From contig CALMCP010000005.1 of NCBI GenBank assembly GCA_937863095.1, forward strand, positions 1 to 33,727: a stretch of DNA of 33,727 nt. The letters are read 5' to 3'. This stretch comes from an uncultured Candidatus Saccharibacteria bacterium. Lineage in GTDB: Bacteria > Patescibacteriota > Saccharimonadia > Saccharimonadales > Saccharimonadaceae. The notes under the pieces are model-generated. The model did no database searches, was not told the DNA's origin, and worked only from the letters and a program-made list of their open reading frames with translations. Shown here one piece after another: positions 18,925 through 26,333 of the stretch (its first letter is position 1; each line of letters opens with the position of its first letter). The position numbers were made by a program, and so were the translations under genes.

Positions 18925-19842
18925 ATGGTGGAGTATTATCTAAAGCGTTCAGCCAGCGACACCCTCAGTCGCGTTGACAAACCGCTGAGCGGTGCGGGGC
19001 TGTGGGTGCACTCGACTGACCGGCGTGCTGAGGTGCTGGCCATCATAGACCATCACGGGCTCGACCAGAACACCGTGCACGATGTCTATGACCGCCACGA
19101 GCTACCGCGTCAAGAGTGGAAAGATGGCATCTCGTATAGCTTCTTGCGCGTGCCAAACTCGGTGGGTGACACGGTGCCACTTCTGGCAGTAGCAACCAAG
19201 CACAATCTCATCACCATCTCACCACACATGGCATTTGTGCCAGCTGAAGCCGATGTATTTTTAACAACACCCACTAGTCATCCGCCCTCGTCTTTGTTGG
19301 CGCTACTCGCGAAAGTCGTTACCGAGTACGAAAAACACATCAACCGCCTGAGCGAATCTATCGCTAAAGCACGCAAACATCTCAAGAAGCACGATGTTTC
19401 AAACAAGGACTTCATCGAATTTGTGAGCATCGAAGACCAGCTTAACGACTATCACACCAGCCTCAACGGCATGAGCGACGTTGTGCGCCGCCTCGGCGAG
19501 AACAAAGAAGACATGTTCAAAAAGTCCGACCTCGAGACTATCGAGGACTTATCGCTCCATCTGTCGCAGCTCATCGTCTCAATCGGCTCAAATGTCCAGT
19601 CGGTCCGCAGCATCCAGGGCGCGTACTCGACCATCGCCAACAACACCGTCAATCAACGCATGAAGGCGTTGACAGTGGTGACCATCCTCCTCGCCATCCC
19701 AAATGTCTTCTACGGCATGTACGGCATGAATATCGCTTTACCGCTCCAAGACAAAGCCTGGGCTTACCCGGCCATCACCGGATTTACACTGTTGTTAATA
19801 TTACTTGTGTTTGTGCTTGCAAGACGGTATCGATTATTTTAA
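18925..19842 (+). CDS. corA: CorA-family divalent metal ion channel
   Basis: A 305-aa inner-membrane Mg2+/Co2+ channel subunit, expected to form pentamers. A cytoplasmic alpha/beta domain (about residues 1-150) is followed by a long helical stalk with charged heptads (about 150-240). Two C-terminal membrane helices (about 246-266 and 281-300) flank the signature YGMYGMN, whose GMN selectivity triplet is at residues 267-269. The length matches the family. It is divergent from the phosphoglycerol-transferase pair. The ATG at 18917 is out of frame and can be ignored. Confidence 0.93.
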   Translation: MVEYYLKRSASDTLSRVDKPLSGAGLWVHSTDRRAEVLAIIDHHGLDQNTVHDVYDRHELPRQEWKDGISYSFLRVPNSVGDTVPLLAVATKHNLITISPHMAFVPAEADVFLTTPTSHPPSSLLALLAKVVTEYEKHINRLSESIAKARKHLKKHDVSNKDFIEFVSIEDQLNDYHTSLNGMSDVVRRLGENKEDMFKKSDLETIEDLSLHLSQLIVSIGSNVQSVRSIQGAYSTIANNTVNQRMKALTVVTILLAIPNVFYGMYGMNIALPLQDKAWAYPAITGFTLLLILLVFVLARRYRLF

Positions 19843-19856
19843 ACTAGTAGCAGATA

Positions 19857-19909
19857 AGCACAAGTTTTTTGTGCTATGACTTGACGTGCGTGTTTTCGCT
19901 TGCTATGAT
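19857..19909 (+). promoter_or_regulatory. Inverted repeat and strong promoter upstream of small ORF
   Basis: A near-consensus promoter: TTGACG (19881-19886), 17-base spacer, TGC-TATGAT (-10 at 19904-19909). Just upstream, AGCACAA (19857-19863) and TTGTGCT (19869-19875) form an inverted repeat that could be a regulator site. It has no T run after it in the forward sense, so it is a poor terminator for corA. The transcript would run from about 19916 to the terminator at 20117. Its first 85 bases include CTCGCGC pairing with GCGCGTGAG across a U-rich loop, a possible structured leader. Confidence 0.6.
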
Positions 19910-20001
19910 AGTTGATGTGTCTCGCGCCGAAGCATTAAATTGTTCTATATAATAAAGGTCGAAGCGCGTGAGGCTGTACATAAGTACGGGGAGTATAACA
20001 C

Positions 20002-20094
20002 ATGCCAATAGCAATCACGTTTGTGTCATCACGACGCAAAAAGATAGCGGTTGACGTGGTGCCTGCCGAATGGCAAACATACATTGCACACTAG
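20002..20094 (+). CDS. Small ORF, 30 aa, unknown
   Basis: This ORF begins MPIAITFVSSRRKK and ends TYIAH. Shine-Dalgarno GGGGAG lies eight bases before the ATG, a strong promoter is 93 bases upstream and a terminator follows 23 bases after the stop, which together argue that it is expressed. The product has no signal peptide or obvious domain. The transcript could equally be a regulatory RNA with the ORF incidental. I recognise no family. This 317-base interval between corA and the DsbA-like gene would otherwise look empty. Confidence 0.45.
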   Translation: MPIAITFVSSRRKKIAVDVVPAEWQTYIAH

Positions 20095-20116
20095 AGAAGT
20101 ATGTCTCAAAAAAACA

Positions 20117-20146
20117 AAAGACACCTCAAGGCACCGAGGTGTCTTT
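20117..20146. terminator. Bidirectional terminator
   Basis: Stem AAAGACACCTC / GAGGTGTCTTT with an eight-base loop. On the minus strand it is followed by TTTGTTTTTTT, giving a strong terminator for the DsbA-like gene. On the plus strand a weaker TTTGCTTTT follows and serves the small ORF. Confidence 0.88.
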
Positions 20147-20159
20147 GCTTTTGCAGTGG

Positions 20160-20852
20160 TTATTTGACGTCTTTAAGCGCGTCGTCGATGAGTGTTTTGA
20201 GCGCTTCAGTTGAACCTGCCTTGTCACCATCAACTTTCTTGCCGTTGAGAAAGAGGGTTGGCGTACCGGTGACGCCGGCAGCCTTACCCAGTGCTTGGTC
20301 AAACCTAATTTTTTGGCTCACGGCATCGCTGGCTTGGTCGGTGCGGAATTGTTCCAACTTCACTCCGAGCGCGCTGGCGTAACGCTCAAAGAATTCATTG
20401 CGCTCTGACGGGCTAGCAGCGCTCCACTCGGCTTGGTTGCCGAACAGTGCGTCCCACATCTCCCAGAACTTTCCCTGTTTGCCAGCAGCTTCGGCGCTGG
20501 CTGCGGCAGCGTTGGCATTTGGGTGGATTTGCGGGATGGGGAAGTTGCGGTAGATGAAGGCAATCTGCTCTTTGTACGTTTCGTCCTGCATGATAGGCGA
20601 AAAGTTTTCGTGGAACAGGCGGCAGCCGGGGTTGCACTGATAGTCGCCGTACTCAACTAACAGAACTTTTGCGTCCTTGTTGCCGAACACATGGTCACCG
20701 ATGTTACCGTTGCGTTCCTCAGCTCCGAGAATCTTCCCTGAACCGTTCTCGATATCGCTAACATCAACGGTGTTTTTTGGCGATATATATATCAACCCAC
20801 CGATAATCGCCACAACGATTACCCCAAAAATAATCCATGATTTTCCGTTCAT
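20160..20852 (-). CDS. DsbA-like membrane-anchored thiol oxidoreductase
   Basis: A 230-aa protein with one N-terminal membrane anchor (about residues 6-23) and an extracellular thioredoxin fold of the DsbA/DSBA-like type. After VLLVEYGDYQ comes the active site CNPGC (C73, C77). The usual motif is C-x-x-C (in this group often CPGC), so there is one extra residue between the cysteines. The cis-Pro loop reads GVTGTPTLFLNGK, as expected. The role is oxidation or isomerisation of disulfides in exported proteins, and several surface proteins nearby have paired cysteines. ATG 20852 is preferred over the longer frame because AGGAGG lies four bases before it and it gives the right signal anchor. Confidence 0.88.
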   Translation of the reverse strand: MNGKSWIIFGVIVVAIIGGLIYISPKNTVDVSDIENGSGKILGAEERNGNIGDHVFGNKDAKVLLVEYGDYQCNPGCRLFHENFSPIMQDETYKEQIAFIYRNFPIPQIHPNANAAAASAEAAGKQGKFWEMWDALFGNQAEWSAASPSERNEFFERYASALGVKLEQFRTDQASDAVSQKIRFDQALGKAAGVTGTPTLFLNGKKVDGDKAGSTEALKTLIDDALKDVK

Positions 20853-20874
20853 ATTTCCTCCTATTACTCTAGCT

Positions 20875-20880
20875 ATTGTA
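20875..20880 (-). promoter_or_regulatory. -10 TACAAT of the DsbA-like gene (minus)
   Basis: TACAAT on the minus strand, giving a short leader that contains AGGAGG. It is only 13 bases from the opposing -10 of the CBS-domain gene. Confidence 0.55.
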
Positions 20881-20893
20881 CCACGACGTGCGC

Positions 20894-20899
20894 TACAAT
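20894..20899 (+). promoter_or_regulatory. -10 TACAAT, predicted leaderless start
   Basis: TACAAT ends six bases before ATG 20906, with no Shine-Dalgarno site. This decides the start against the longer frame opening at 20876. Confidence 0.6.
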
Positions 20900-20905
20900 A
20901 CATAC

Positions 20906-21925
20906 ATGACGATACTGCTTGCGGTGTTATATGGTGTGTTACTCGTGTGCTTGTTGATAGTTCTCGGGGTCCATCCTCAGCTGTCTTCGCATAGTCGATT
21001 TGAACTACAACGGCGGACGCGAGGTGGTGACGAAGAAGCCATGTTGCTACTCAAGCGTCACGGCTTGTTGCGCGATATGTTTTCATTGCAACGAGTGTTG
21101 GCGGCCATACTGCTGGTATCTATCAGTTTTATTGGAGTTGGATTGTTTCATTGGTCATTTGGTCTTGTACTTTCGTTCCTTATCGCTCTTGAGTCGGGGG
21201 CACTCGCACGAACGCGGGTGCTTCAGCAGTATTCTCAGAAGCTCTATGACAGGTACGAAGGGAAGATACTGGGTGTTATCGAACACCATCCATTTGTTTT
21301 TCGTGCGATTCGTAGCGTTGCGCCTATCCCGAGCGATAGCTACGATATCGAGTCAAAAGAAGAGTTGTTGTCGATGGTCGAGCAGTCTGGTGATGTCTTG
21401 AAGCCTCACGAAAAGCGTCTCATCGTCAATGGTCTAAAGTTTGACGAGATAGCTGTCAAGTCAATCATGACGCCGCGCAGCGTTATAGCGTCGCTCAGCC
21501 ACGATGACTTACTTGGCCCAGTTCTGCTCAACGAACTGCACACAACTGGTCACAGTCGCTTTCCAGTGACAGCGGGGGATATTGACCACATCGTTGGCGT
21601 ACTGTATGTGCGTGATTTGCTGGTGGTGGACGGCAGTAAAAATTCCAAAAAGGTTAGTCAGGTCATGGATGAAGAAGTCTGTTTCATACATGAGGACCAA
21701 GACCTAGCACATGCGCTTAAAGCATTTATCAAGACCGAGAAACTCCTGTTCGTCGTCGTAAATGCTTACCGCGAAACAGTCGGCGTCGTAACACTCGAGG
21801 ACGTCGTCGAGGCGTTGATAGGCCAGAGAATCAACGATGAGTTCGAACATCATACCGACCTGCGCGTCGTCGCCGAGCAGAATATCCGCAAGAACAATTC
21901 ACCGAAGAGCGCCCGCGACGTCTAA
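20906..21925 (+). CDS. CBS-domain membrane protein (CorC/HlyC-like)
   Basis: A 339-aa protein. Hydrophobic helices lie at about residues 1-22 and 50-85, followed by a cytoplasmic CBS pair (about 165-300). Family features include the segment EELLSMVEQSG, then 'VKSIMTPRSVIASL' opening the first CBS motif, 'HSRFPVTAGDIDHIVGVLYVRDLL', and 'FVVVNAYRETVGVVTLEDVVEALIG' in the second. This matches the CNNM/CorC/HlyC group implicated in Mg2+ transport or membrane repair. It has only part of the usual DUF21 membrane domain and lacks the C-terminal CorC_HlyC domain, so it is shorter than typical members of about 430 aa. corA lies close by, consistent with a role in Mg2+ handling, but that is inference. 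Confidence 0.82.
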   Translation: MTILLAVLYGVLLVCLLIVLGVHPQLSSHSRFELQRRTRGGDEEAMLLLKRHGLLRDMFSLQRVLAAILLVSISFIGVGLFHWSFGLVLSFLIALESGALARTRVLQQYSQKLYDRYEGKILGVIEHHPFVFRAIRSVAPIPSDSYDIESKEELLSMVEQSGDVLKPHEKRLIVNGLKFDEIAVKSIMTPRSVIASLSHDDLLGPVLLNELHTTGHSRFPVTAGDIDHIVGVLYVRDLLVVDGSKNSKKVSQVMDEEVCFIHEDQDLAHALKAFIKTEKLLFVVVNAYRETVGVVTLEDVVEALIGQRINDEFEHHTDLRVVAEQNIRKNNSPKSARDV

Positions 21926-21950
21926 GTTTATTCTCAAAGCCGACAAAACC

Positions 21951-21959
21951 TGCTACAAT
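21951..21959 (+). promoter_or_regulatory. Extended -10 TGCTACAAT, predicted leaderless start of aspS
   Basis: TGC-TACAAT ends seven bases before ATG 21967, and no Shine-Dalgarno site is present. Confidence 0.65.
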
Positions 21960-21966
21960 AACAGAT

Positions 21967-23712
21967 ATGAAACGGATATTGAGTGATGAAGTTACTGCTC
22001 GCGTTGGTGAGACAGTGACAGCTAAAGGCTGGGTGCAAGCGCGCCGCGACCATGGTGGTGTAATTTTTGTTGACTTGCGCGACCATACAGGACTGGTACA
22101 ACTCGTGATAAACCCTGAGCAAGCTGAGGCTTTTGCTATCGCCGAGACAGCGCGCGATGAGTTTGTATTGCAAGCGACGGGCGAAGTACGCGCACGTGGT
22201 GAAGGGCTGGTCAACCCAAACATTGCCTCTGGTGGTGTTGAAATTGTGGTTGAAGATTTTGCGGTGCTGAACCGTGCCGAAGCGTTGCCGATTCAGCCAT
22301 TTTCTGAAGCCCAAGCGAACGAAGAGCTGCGTTTGAAATATCGCTATCTTGACCTGCGTCGCCCGAAAATGCAGCGCATGCTCAAAAAACGCGCCGAGAT
22401 GTTTACTCACATTCGTCGCTTCATGGAGCAGCTTGACTTTACCGAAGTTTCCACGCCAATTTTGGCCAATTCGAGCCCCGAAGGCGCGCGTGACTTTCTG
22501 ATTCCATCTCGTCTGCACGAAGGTAAGTTCTATGCCTTGCCGCAAGCGCCACAGCAGTTCAAGCAGTTGCTGATGGTTGGCGGACTGCATCGGTATTACC
22601 AACTGGCTGCCTGTTTCCGTGACGAAGACCCACGTGCCGACCGCTTGTACGGCGAATTTTATCAGCTTGATGCCGAGATGAGTTTTGTTGATGATGGTGA
22701 AACGGTTCGTTCGACATTTGACCCACTCATCAAGCAACTTTCGACCGAATTTGCCGGCAAAAAGCTGCTTTCAGAGGACATTCCACGTATTTCATACGCC
22801 GAAGCTATGGAAAAATACGGCTCGGACAAGCCGGATTTGCGCTTTGGTATGGAACTTACCGAACTAACCGATGTATTTTCTACAACAGAATTTGGCGTGT
22901 TCAAAAATGCCGAATGCATCAAGGCGATTTGCGTAAAGAACGGCGTGAGTTTAAGTCGCAAACAAATCGATACATTTACCGACATCGCTAAAGGCGAGGG
23001 TGCTGGCGGACTAGCGTATATCACCTACGAAAACGGCGAAGCGAAAAGCCCAATCGCTAAGTTTTTGTCAGAAGCCGAACTCGAAACAGTCAAAACCAAA
23101 CTTGGTGCTAGCGATGGCGACGCAATTTTCTTCGGTGCCGATACCCGAAAAACCGTCAACAAAGTACTCGGCAAGCTCCGTAGTGAATTCGCTGACCACT
23201 TTGAGCTCAAAGACCCAGGCACTATCGCTCTCTGTTGGATTGTTGATTTTCCGTTCTACGAATGGGACGAATCGCGCCAAAAAGTCGACTTTGGTCACAA
23301 TCCGTTCTCCATGCCAAAAGGTGGCTTATCGGCGCTCAAAAATGCTGAGACCGACGAGGAAAAATTAGCCATCGTCGCTGACCAGTACGACATGGTCATG
23401 AACGGCTACGAGATTTGTTCCGGCGGTGTACGCAACCACAACCCAGATGTGCTCTATAAAGTCTTTGGTCTACTTGGATATGACAAAACATATGTCGAAG
23501 AAAAGTTTGGTGCCATGCTAAGTGCCTTTAAATACGGTGCACCGCCTCACGCCGGCTGTGCGTTTGGGGTTGACCGGATGTTCATGGAGTTGATGGGCGA
23601 GTCGAATATTCGCGAAGTCATCGCCTTTCCAAAAAACGGTTCTGGTGTCGATGTTATGATGAATTCACCATCGACCATCGACCCAGCGCAGCTCAAAGAA
23701 CTCGGGCTGTGA
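21967..23712 (+). CDS. aspS: Aspartyl-tRNA synthetase
   Basis: Class II aminoacyl-tRNA synthetase attaching aspartate to tRNA, cytoplasmic. At 581 aa it is the bacterial type with an inserted GAD domain. The N-terminal OB fold (about 1-110) includes GWVQARRDHGGVIFVDLRD. The catalytic core has LRLKYRYLDLRR, TPILANSSPEGARDF, motif 2 around residue 217 (CFRDEDPRADR then GEFYQLDAEM), an insert at about 285-420, and motif 3 (GCAFGVDRMFMELMG) near 530. Whether it is discriminating or also charges tRNA-Asn cannot be decided here. The stop overlaps the GTG start of the next gene by two bases. Confidence 0.97.
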   Translation: MKRILSDEVTARVGETVTAKGWVQARRDHGGVIFVDLRDHTGLVQLVINPEQAEAFAIAETARDEFVLQATGEVRARGEGLVNPNIASGGVEIVVEDFAVLNRAEALPIQPFSEAQANEELRLKYRYLDLRRPKMQRMLKKRAEMFTHIRRFMEQLDFTEVSTPILANSSPEGARDFLIPSRLHEGKFYALPQAPQQFKQLLMVGGLHRYYQLAACFRDEDPRADRLYGEFYQLDAEMSFVDDGETVRSTFDPLIKQLSTEFAGKKLLSEDIPRISYAEAMEKYGSDKPDLRFGMELTELTDVFSTTEFGVFKNAECIKAICVKNGVSLSRKQIDTFTDIAKGEGAGGLAYITYENGEAKSPIAKFLSEAELETVKTKLGASDGDAIFFGADTRKTVNKVLGKLRSEFADHFELKDPGTIALCWIVDFPFYEWDESRQKVDFGHNPFSMPKGGLSALKNAETDEEKLAIVADQYDMVMNGYEICSGGVRNHNPDVLYKVFGLLGYDKTYVEEKFGAMLSAFKYGAPPHAGCAFGVDRMFMELMGESNIREVIAFPKNGSGVDVMMNSPSTIDPAQLKELGL

Positions 23713-24509
23713 ACGCCCACCAATTCCCAGAATTTCTATGGCAAAAAGGCCGCGAGCTCTACCGTGACATGCCGTGGCGGCGTGATACGCGGCCGTACTA
23801 CATCCTCGTCAGTGAGCTGATGTTGCAACAGACACAGGTGGCGAGAGTGGTGCCGAAGTTTGAGCAGTTCATCGCCCGATTTCCAGACGAGGAGACACTG
23901 GCGAACGCTAGCCTGGCCGACGTGCTGGTGTCGTGGCAAGGGCTTGGCTACAATCGCCGAGCAAGATTTCTCTGGCAAGCCGCGCAGATGGTGGTGCGGG
24001 AGTACGATGGTCAATTTCCACACGACATGCAGGGACTACTGCGTCTACCGGGCGTGGGCAACAATACCGCCGGGGCAATCATGGCTTACGCATATAATCA
24101 GCCGAGCATCTTCATCGAGACAAATGTTCGTACGGTCTACATCCACCACTTTTTTGCTGACATCGACACGGTAACAGATGCGGAGATTACCGAAAAGCTC
24201 ATAGCAACGCTCGACCATGAACATCCACGAGAGTTTTACTGGGCACTGATGGACTACAGTGCACATCTAAAATCCCAGGGCATCAAAACGAATGGTCGTT
24301 CAAAACACTACAAAAAACAGTCGAAACTCGAGGGGAGTGTGCGCCAAGTGCGCGGGCGTATCGTCACACTTTTGACCGAGCACGGGTCACTGACGGACGA
24401 AGAATTGCGCCATCTACTCGTTGCGGATGAGCGCTATCGACCAGCACTCGCCGGACTTGTCAAGGATGAAATTATCTCTGTTGTAAACGACCGTATCGCC
24501 ATCGAGTAA
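23709..24509 (+). CDS. MutY-like HhH-GPD DNA glycosylase lacking the Fe-S cluster
   Basis: A 266-aa base-excision-repair enzyme of the HhH-GPD superfamily. It has WRRDTRPYYILVSELMLQQT with the MutY catalytic Glu (E36), WQGLGYNRRARFL, and the helix-hairpin-helix LLRLPGVGNNTAGAI (110-124). At the second catalytic position, where MutY has Asp, this protein has Glu (IETNVRT, E137). The whole protein contains no cysteine, so the MutY/Nth [4Fe-4S] cluster is absent. Instead of the NUDIX-like domain that reads 8-oxoG there is a short C-terminal region resembling a winged helix. It is coupled to aspS by overlapping start and stop (GTG at 23709). The family is certain; substrate specificity for A opposite 8-oxoG is less so. 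Confidence 0.85.
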   Translation: MNAHQFPEFLWQKGRELYRDMPWRRDTRPYYILVSELMLQQTQVARVVPKFEQFIARFPDEETLANASLADVLVSWQGLGYNRRARFLWQAAQMVVREYDGQFPHDMQGLLRLPGVGNNTAGAIMAYAYNQPSIFIETNVRTVYIHHFFADIDTVTDAEITEKLIATLDHEHPREFYWALMDYSAHLKSQGIKTNGRSKHYKKQSKLEGSVRQVRGRIVTLLTEHGSLTDEELRHLLVADERYRPALAGLVKDEIISVVNDRIAIE

Positions 24510-24517
24510 CGCAAATC

Positions 24518-24628
24518 CTGAGCCTCAAAACCCTCCCCGAAACAGACTAAAAGCGAAACGCGAGGTGTGGTACACTTTAGTGACCACACCGGAAGTGGTC
24601 TGTTGAGCGGGAGGGTTTTGAGACTCAG
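24518..24628. repeat. Foldback element 1 (nested inverted repeats)
   Basis: The outer arms CTGAGCCTCAAAACCCTCCC and GGGAGGGTTTTGAGACTCAG match with one mismatch over 20 bp. Inside, AACAGAC pairs with GTCTGTT, and an inner hairpin GGTGTGGTACACT / AGTGACCACACC closes the structure. The whole 111 bp can form one long branched hairpin. It lies nine bases after the MutY-like stop and may act as a 3' end or terminator. The 253-base gap between genes here is otherwise taken up by the next promoter and leader. Confidence 0.75.
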
Positions 24629-24642
24629 ATACGCAAAAACTA

Positions 24643-24671
24643 TTGACAAAATATATCGCTTGTGCTATTAT
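24643..24671 (+). promoter_or_regulatory. Consensus promoter with extended -10
   Basis: TTGACA (24643-24648), 17-base spacer, TGC-TATTAT (-10 at 24666-24671). It is the strongest-looking promoter in the window. The leader (about 24678-24762) contains CCCACT / AGTGGG arms around a second TGA-TACAAT (24718-24726), which may be a further start site. Shine-Dalgarno AAAGGAG precedes ATG 24763. Confidence 0.85.
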
Positions 24672-24762
24672 AGGAGAGTAGTCATCTACAACACAAACAG
24701 CACGCCCACTCAAAAAATGATACAATAGTAGTGGGAGCACCTAACTAAAGAAAGGAGCAACC

Positions 24763-24984
24763 ATGCAAGACATGCAGGTGATTGTCACCTTGCTAACCAT
24801 TATCGTCGGGTTACTATCGCTAGTAACATTGACGCTACTCGGTGTTCTCATCGCCCTCCTCGTCAAGCTACGTCGAGTCGCGAAGAAGGTCGACAGTGTC
24901 ACTGCCAACCTCGCCCGAGCAACGGAGTGGCTATCACCAACCAAAGTGTTCGGTGCCATAGCTGGCCTGTTTGACAAAAGATAA
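24763..24984 (+). CDS. Small membrane protein, 73 aa
   Basis: One long N-terminal membrane helix (about residues 6-35, IVTLLTIIVGLLSLVTLTLL then GVLIALLVKL), followed by a basic amphipathic region (RRVAKKVDSVTANLARATEW) and the end GLFDKR. The shape resembles DUF948-type general-stress membrane proteins, which often sit beside YtxH proteins, as here. The downstream YtxH-like gene begins 23 bases later and has its own Shine-Dalgarno site, so the two are an operon under the strong 24643 promoter. No catalytic function is visible. Confidence 0.75.
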   Translation: MQDMQVIVTLLTIIVGLLSLVTLTLLGVLIALLVKLRRVAKKVDSVTANLARATEWLSPTKVFGAIAGLFDKR

Positions 24985-25007
24985 TTGTAACAAAGGAGAA
25001 TCAAACT

Positions 25008-25277
25008 ATGAAAAAACTTCTAACAGTAATCGGTGCGGCAGTAGCAGGCGCCGTAGCGGGTATCCTCATGGCGCCAAAGAGCGGCAAGGAAACGCGTGAA
25101 GACATCAAGAAAAAGGCGCAAGAACTGCGTAGTGAAGCCGAAAAGCGTACTGAGCAGACAAAGGGCGCTGCCAAAGACAGCGCTGACAGCATCAAAGCTG
25201 GTGCAAAAAAAGTTGGTGATGTTGCCAGCGACGTCGCCAAAGACGTCAAGCACAACGTTGAGAAGAGCTTTAAGTAA
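25008..25277 (+). CDS. YtxH-like membrane/stress protein
   Basis: An 89-aa protein. An N-terminal membrane helix with Gly/Ala zipper (LLTVIGAAVAGAVAGILMAP) is followed by SGKETREDIKKKAQELRSEA, the YtxH signature, and a Lys/Asp/Ala-rich amphipathic helix resembling LEA/apolipoprotein-like repeats to the end. YtxH proteins are general-stress membrane proteins of unclear biochemical role in Gram-positive bacteria. Shine-Dalgarno AAAGGAG is nine bases before the ATG. Co-transcription with the 73-aa gene upstream is likely. Confidence 0.85.
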   Translation: MKKLLTVIGAAVAGAVAGILMAPKSGKETREDIKKKAQELRSEAEKRTEQTKGAAKDSADSIKAGAKKVGDVASDVAKDVKHNVEKSFK

Positions 25278-25297
25278 GTTTCTCGATAGGCTTCCGT

Positions 25298-25407
25298 TTC
25301 AACCCCCAGCCGAGCAACCTTCTTTCCCAGACAATATTCTCCGGTGGCGCCGGTAGGCGACACATGCGTTTGGCTGGGAGAGAATGGTTGGGAGGATGGG
25401 GGTTGAA
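25298..25407. repeat. Foldback element 2
   Basis: The arms begin TTCAACCCCC and end GGGGGTTGAA, and continue inward with CAACCTTCTTTCCCAG against CTGGGAGAGAATGGTTG (one mismatch and one gap). The 110-bp unit can fold into one long imperfect hairpin. The right arm (25383-25407) is nearly identical to 32499-32524 in foldback 3. It lies between the YtxH-like gene and the promoter of the next gene. Confidence 0.75.
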
Positions 25408-25423
25408 CTCAGGTAGTCGAGAG

Positions 25424-25452
25424 TTGACCCTCAGGACATTTCACGAGATAAT
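25424..25452 (+). promoter_or_regulatory. Promoter, predicted leaderless start
   Basis: TTGACC (25424-25429), 17-base spacer, GATAAT (25447-25452), ending seven bases before ATG 25460. There is no Shine-Dalgarno site. The spacing decides the start against the longer frame opening at 25364. Confidence 0.7.
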
Positions 25453-25459
25453 AGATACG

Positions 25460-25996
25460 ATGAGACGACTCGCCATAGCCACATGTATGATCACCGCCTG
25501 CTTTGGCATGGTGATTTCGTCGCCTACCTTGGCGCAGGAACTCGCGCAGCCGTCGGACACCACGGTGGTGGACAATCTACGGACTCGGTGCGATGACATC
25601 CAGAGCTCGCTCCGCCGCCTGCATACCAGCGACGCGCTGCTCAGGGTCAATGTCGGACAGACCTACAACACACTATCCGCGCGACTGATGGCGCGGCTGA
25701 ACAGTCGTCTGGCGCTCAACCGCATCGATAGTCGTGAGCTCGTCGATATTTCAGGGAAGTTCGACCAGCTGCGAGGCGACTTTGCCAGCGACTACAACAC
25801 CTATGAGTCGTCATTTTCTGCCCTGCTGAAGATAGATTGCAAGCAGAAACCAGTCGAGTTTTACGCCAAACTGCTCTCGACACGTGACGCCCGACTAAAG
25901 CTCGCCGAGACGGTCAAGCAGATGAACGGCAGCATCTCGGACTATCGCGTTGCTGCCGAAAAAGTCAAAGCTGGGCTCTCTGGAGCGGGAGAATAG
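25460..25996 (+). CDS. Secreted helical protein, unknown
   Basis: A 178-aa exported protein. The signal peptide (MRRLAIATCMITACFGMVIS) ends near TLAQE at residue 27. The mature part is predicted mostly helical, with charged heptads (CDDIQSSLRRLHTSDALLRV; SRELVDISGKFDQLRGDF) and two Cys about 90 residues apart. It has no membrane helix after the signal. The next gene begins one base after the stop and encodes a membrane protein, so the two probably act together at the envelope. I do not recognise the family. Confidence 0.72.
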   Translation: MRRLAIATCMITACFGMVISSPTLAQELAQPSDTTVVDNLRTRCDDIQSSLRRLHTSDALLRVNVGQTYNTLSARLMARLNSRLALNRIDSRELVDISGKFDQLRGDFASDYNTYESSFSALLKIDCKQKPVEFYAKLLSTRDARLKLAETVKQMNGSISDYRVAAEKVKAGLSGAGE

Positions 25997-25997
25997 C

Positions 25998-26333
25998 ATG
26001 AAAGAGAAATTTCTCGCGCTCGTTCATCGTCATAAATTGCCAGCATTTCTTGTGGCGGTAGTTGGTCTGGCAGCAGTACTGGTGTCTGTGTCGATATCGG
26101 TTTACTATAGCTCAGGTGCGTACCAGCTCGATCTGAGCCGTCCCGAGTATAAAGGCGTGCGCTCGCAGATAGAACGCGACAAAAAAACCGACGACACGTT
26201 TGATACACAAGGAGCGGTCGATGCTGCCACGCTCGATGATTTTCTCGGTCGCTACCAGCAGGAAGCCGACAAGGCGCTGAAGGCCGATGCGTACGGTACG
26301 GACGTACTAAGTAACGAGCAGTTGGGTATCTAG
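25998..26333 (+). CDS. Single-pass membrane protein, unknown
   Basis: A 111-aa protein. A short basic N-terminus is followed by one membrane helix (about residues 13-35, LPAFLVAVVGLAAVLVSVSI), then an acidic/charged soluble part (SRPEYKGVRSQIERDKKTDD) presumed to be outside. The frame is open to 25950, but ATG 25998 has GGGAGA upstream and follows the previous stop by one base. Its stop abuts that of the MscS gene on the other strand (TAG|CTA). The function is unknown; the operon context suggests an envelope role with the secreted protein before it. Confidence 0.7.
   Translation: MKEKFLALVHRHKLPAFLVAVVGLAAVLVSVSISVYYSSGAYQLDLSRPEYKGVRSQIERDKKTDDTFDTQGAVDAATLDDFLGRYQQEADKALKADAYGTDVLSNEQLGI

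Noticed and set aside
19857-19875. AGCACAA/TTGTGCT as a terminator for corA
   Set aside because: No T run follows the stem in the transcript direction; it is listed as a possible operator instead.
25364-25459. N-terminal extension of the secreted helical protein
   Set aside because: The stretch is the right arm of a foldback element and a promoter; ATG 25460 gives the signal peptide.
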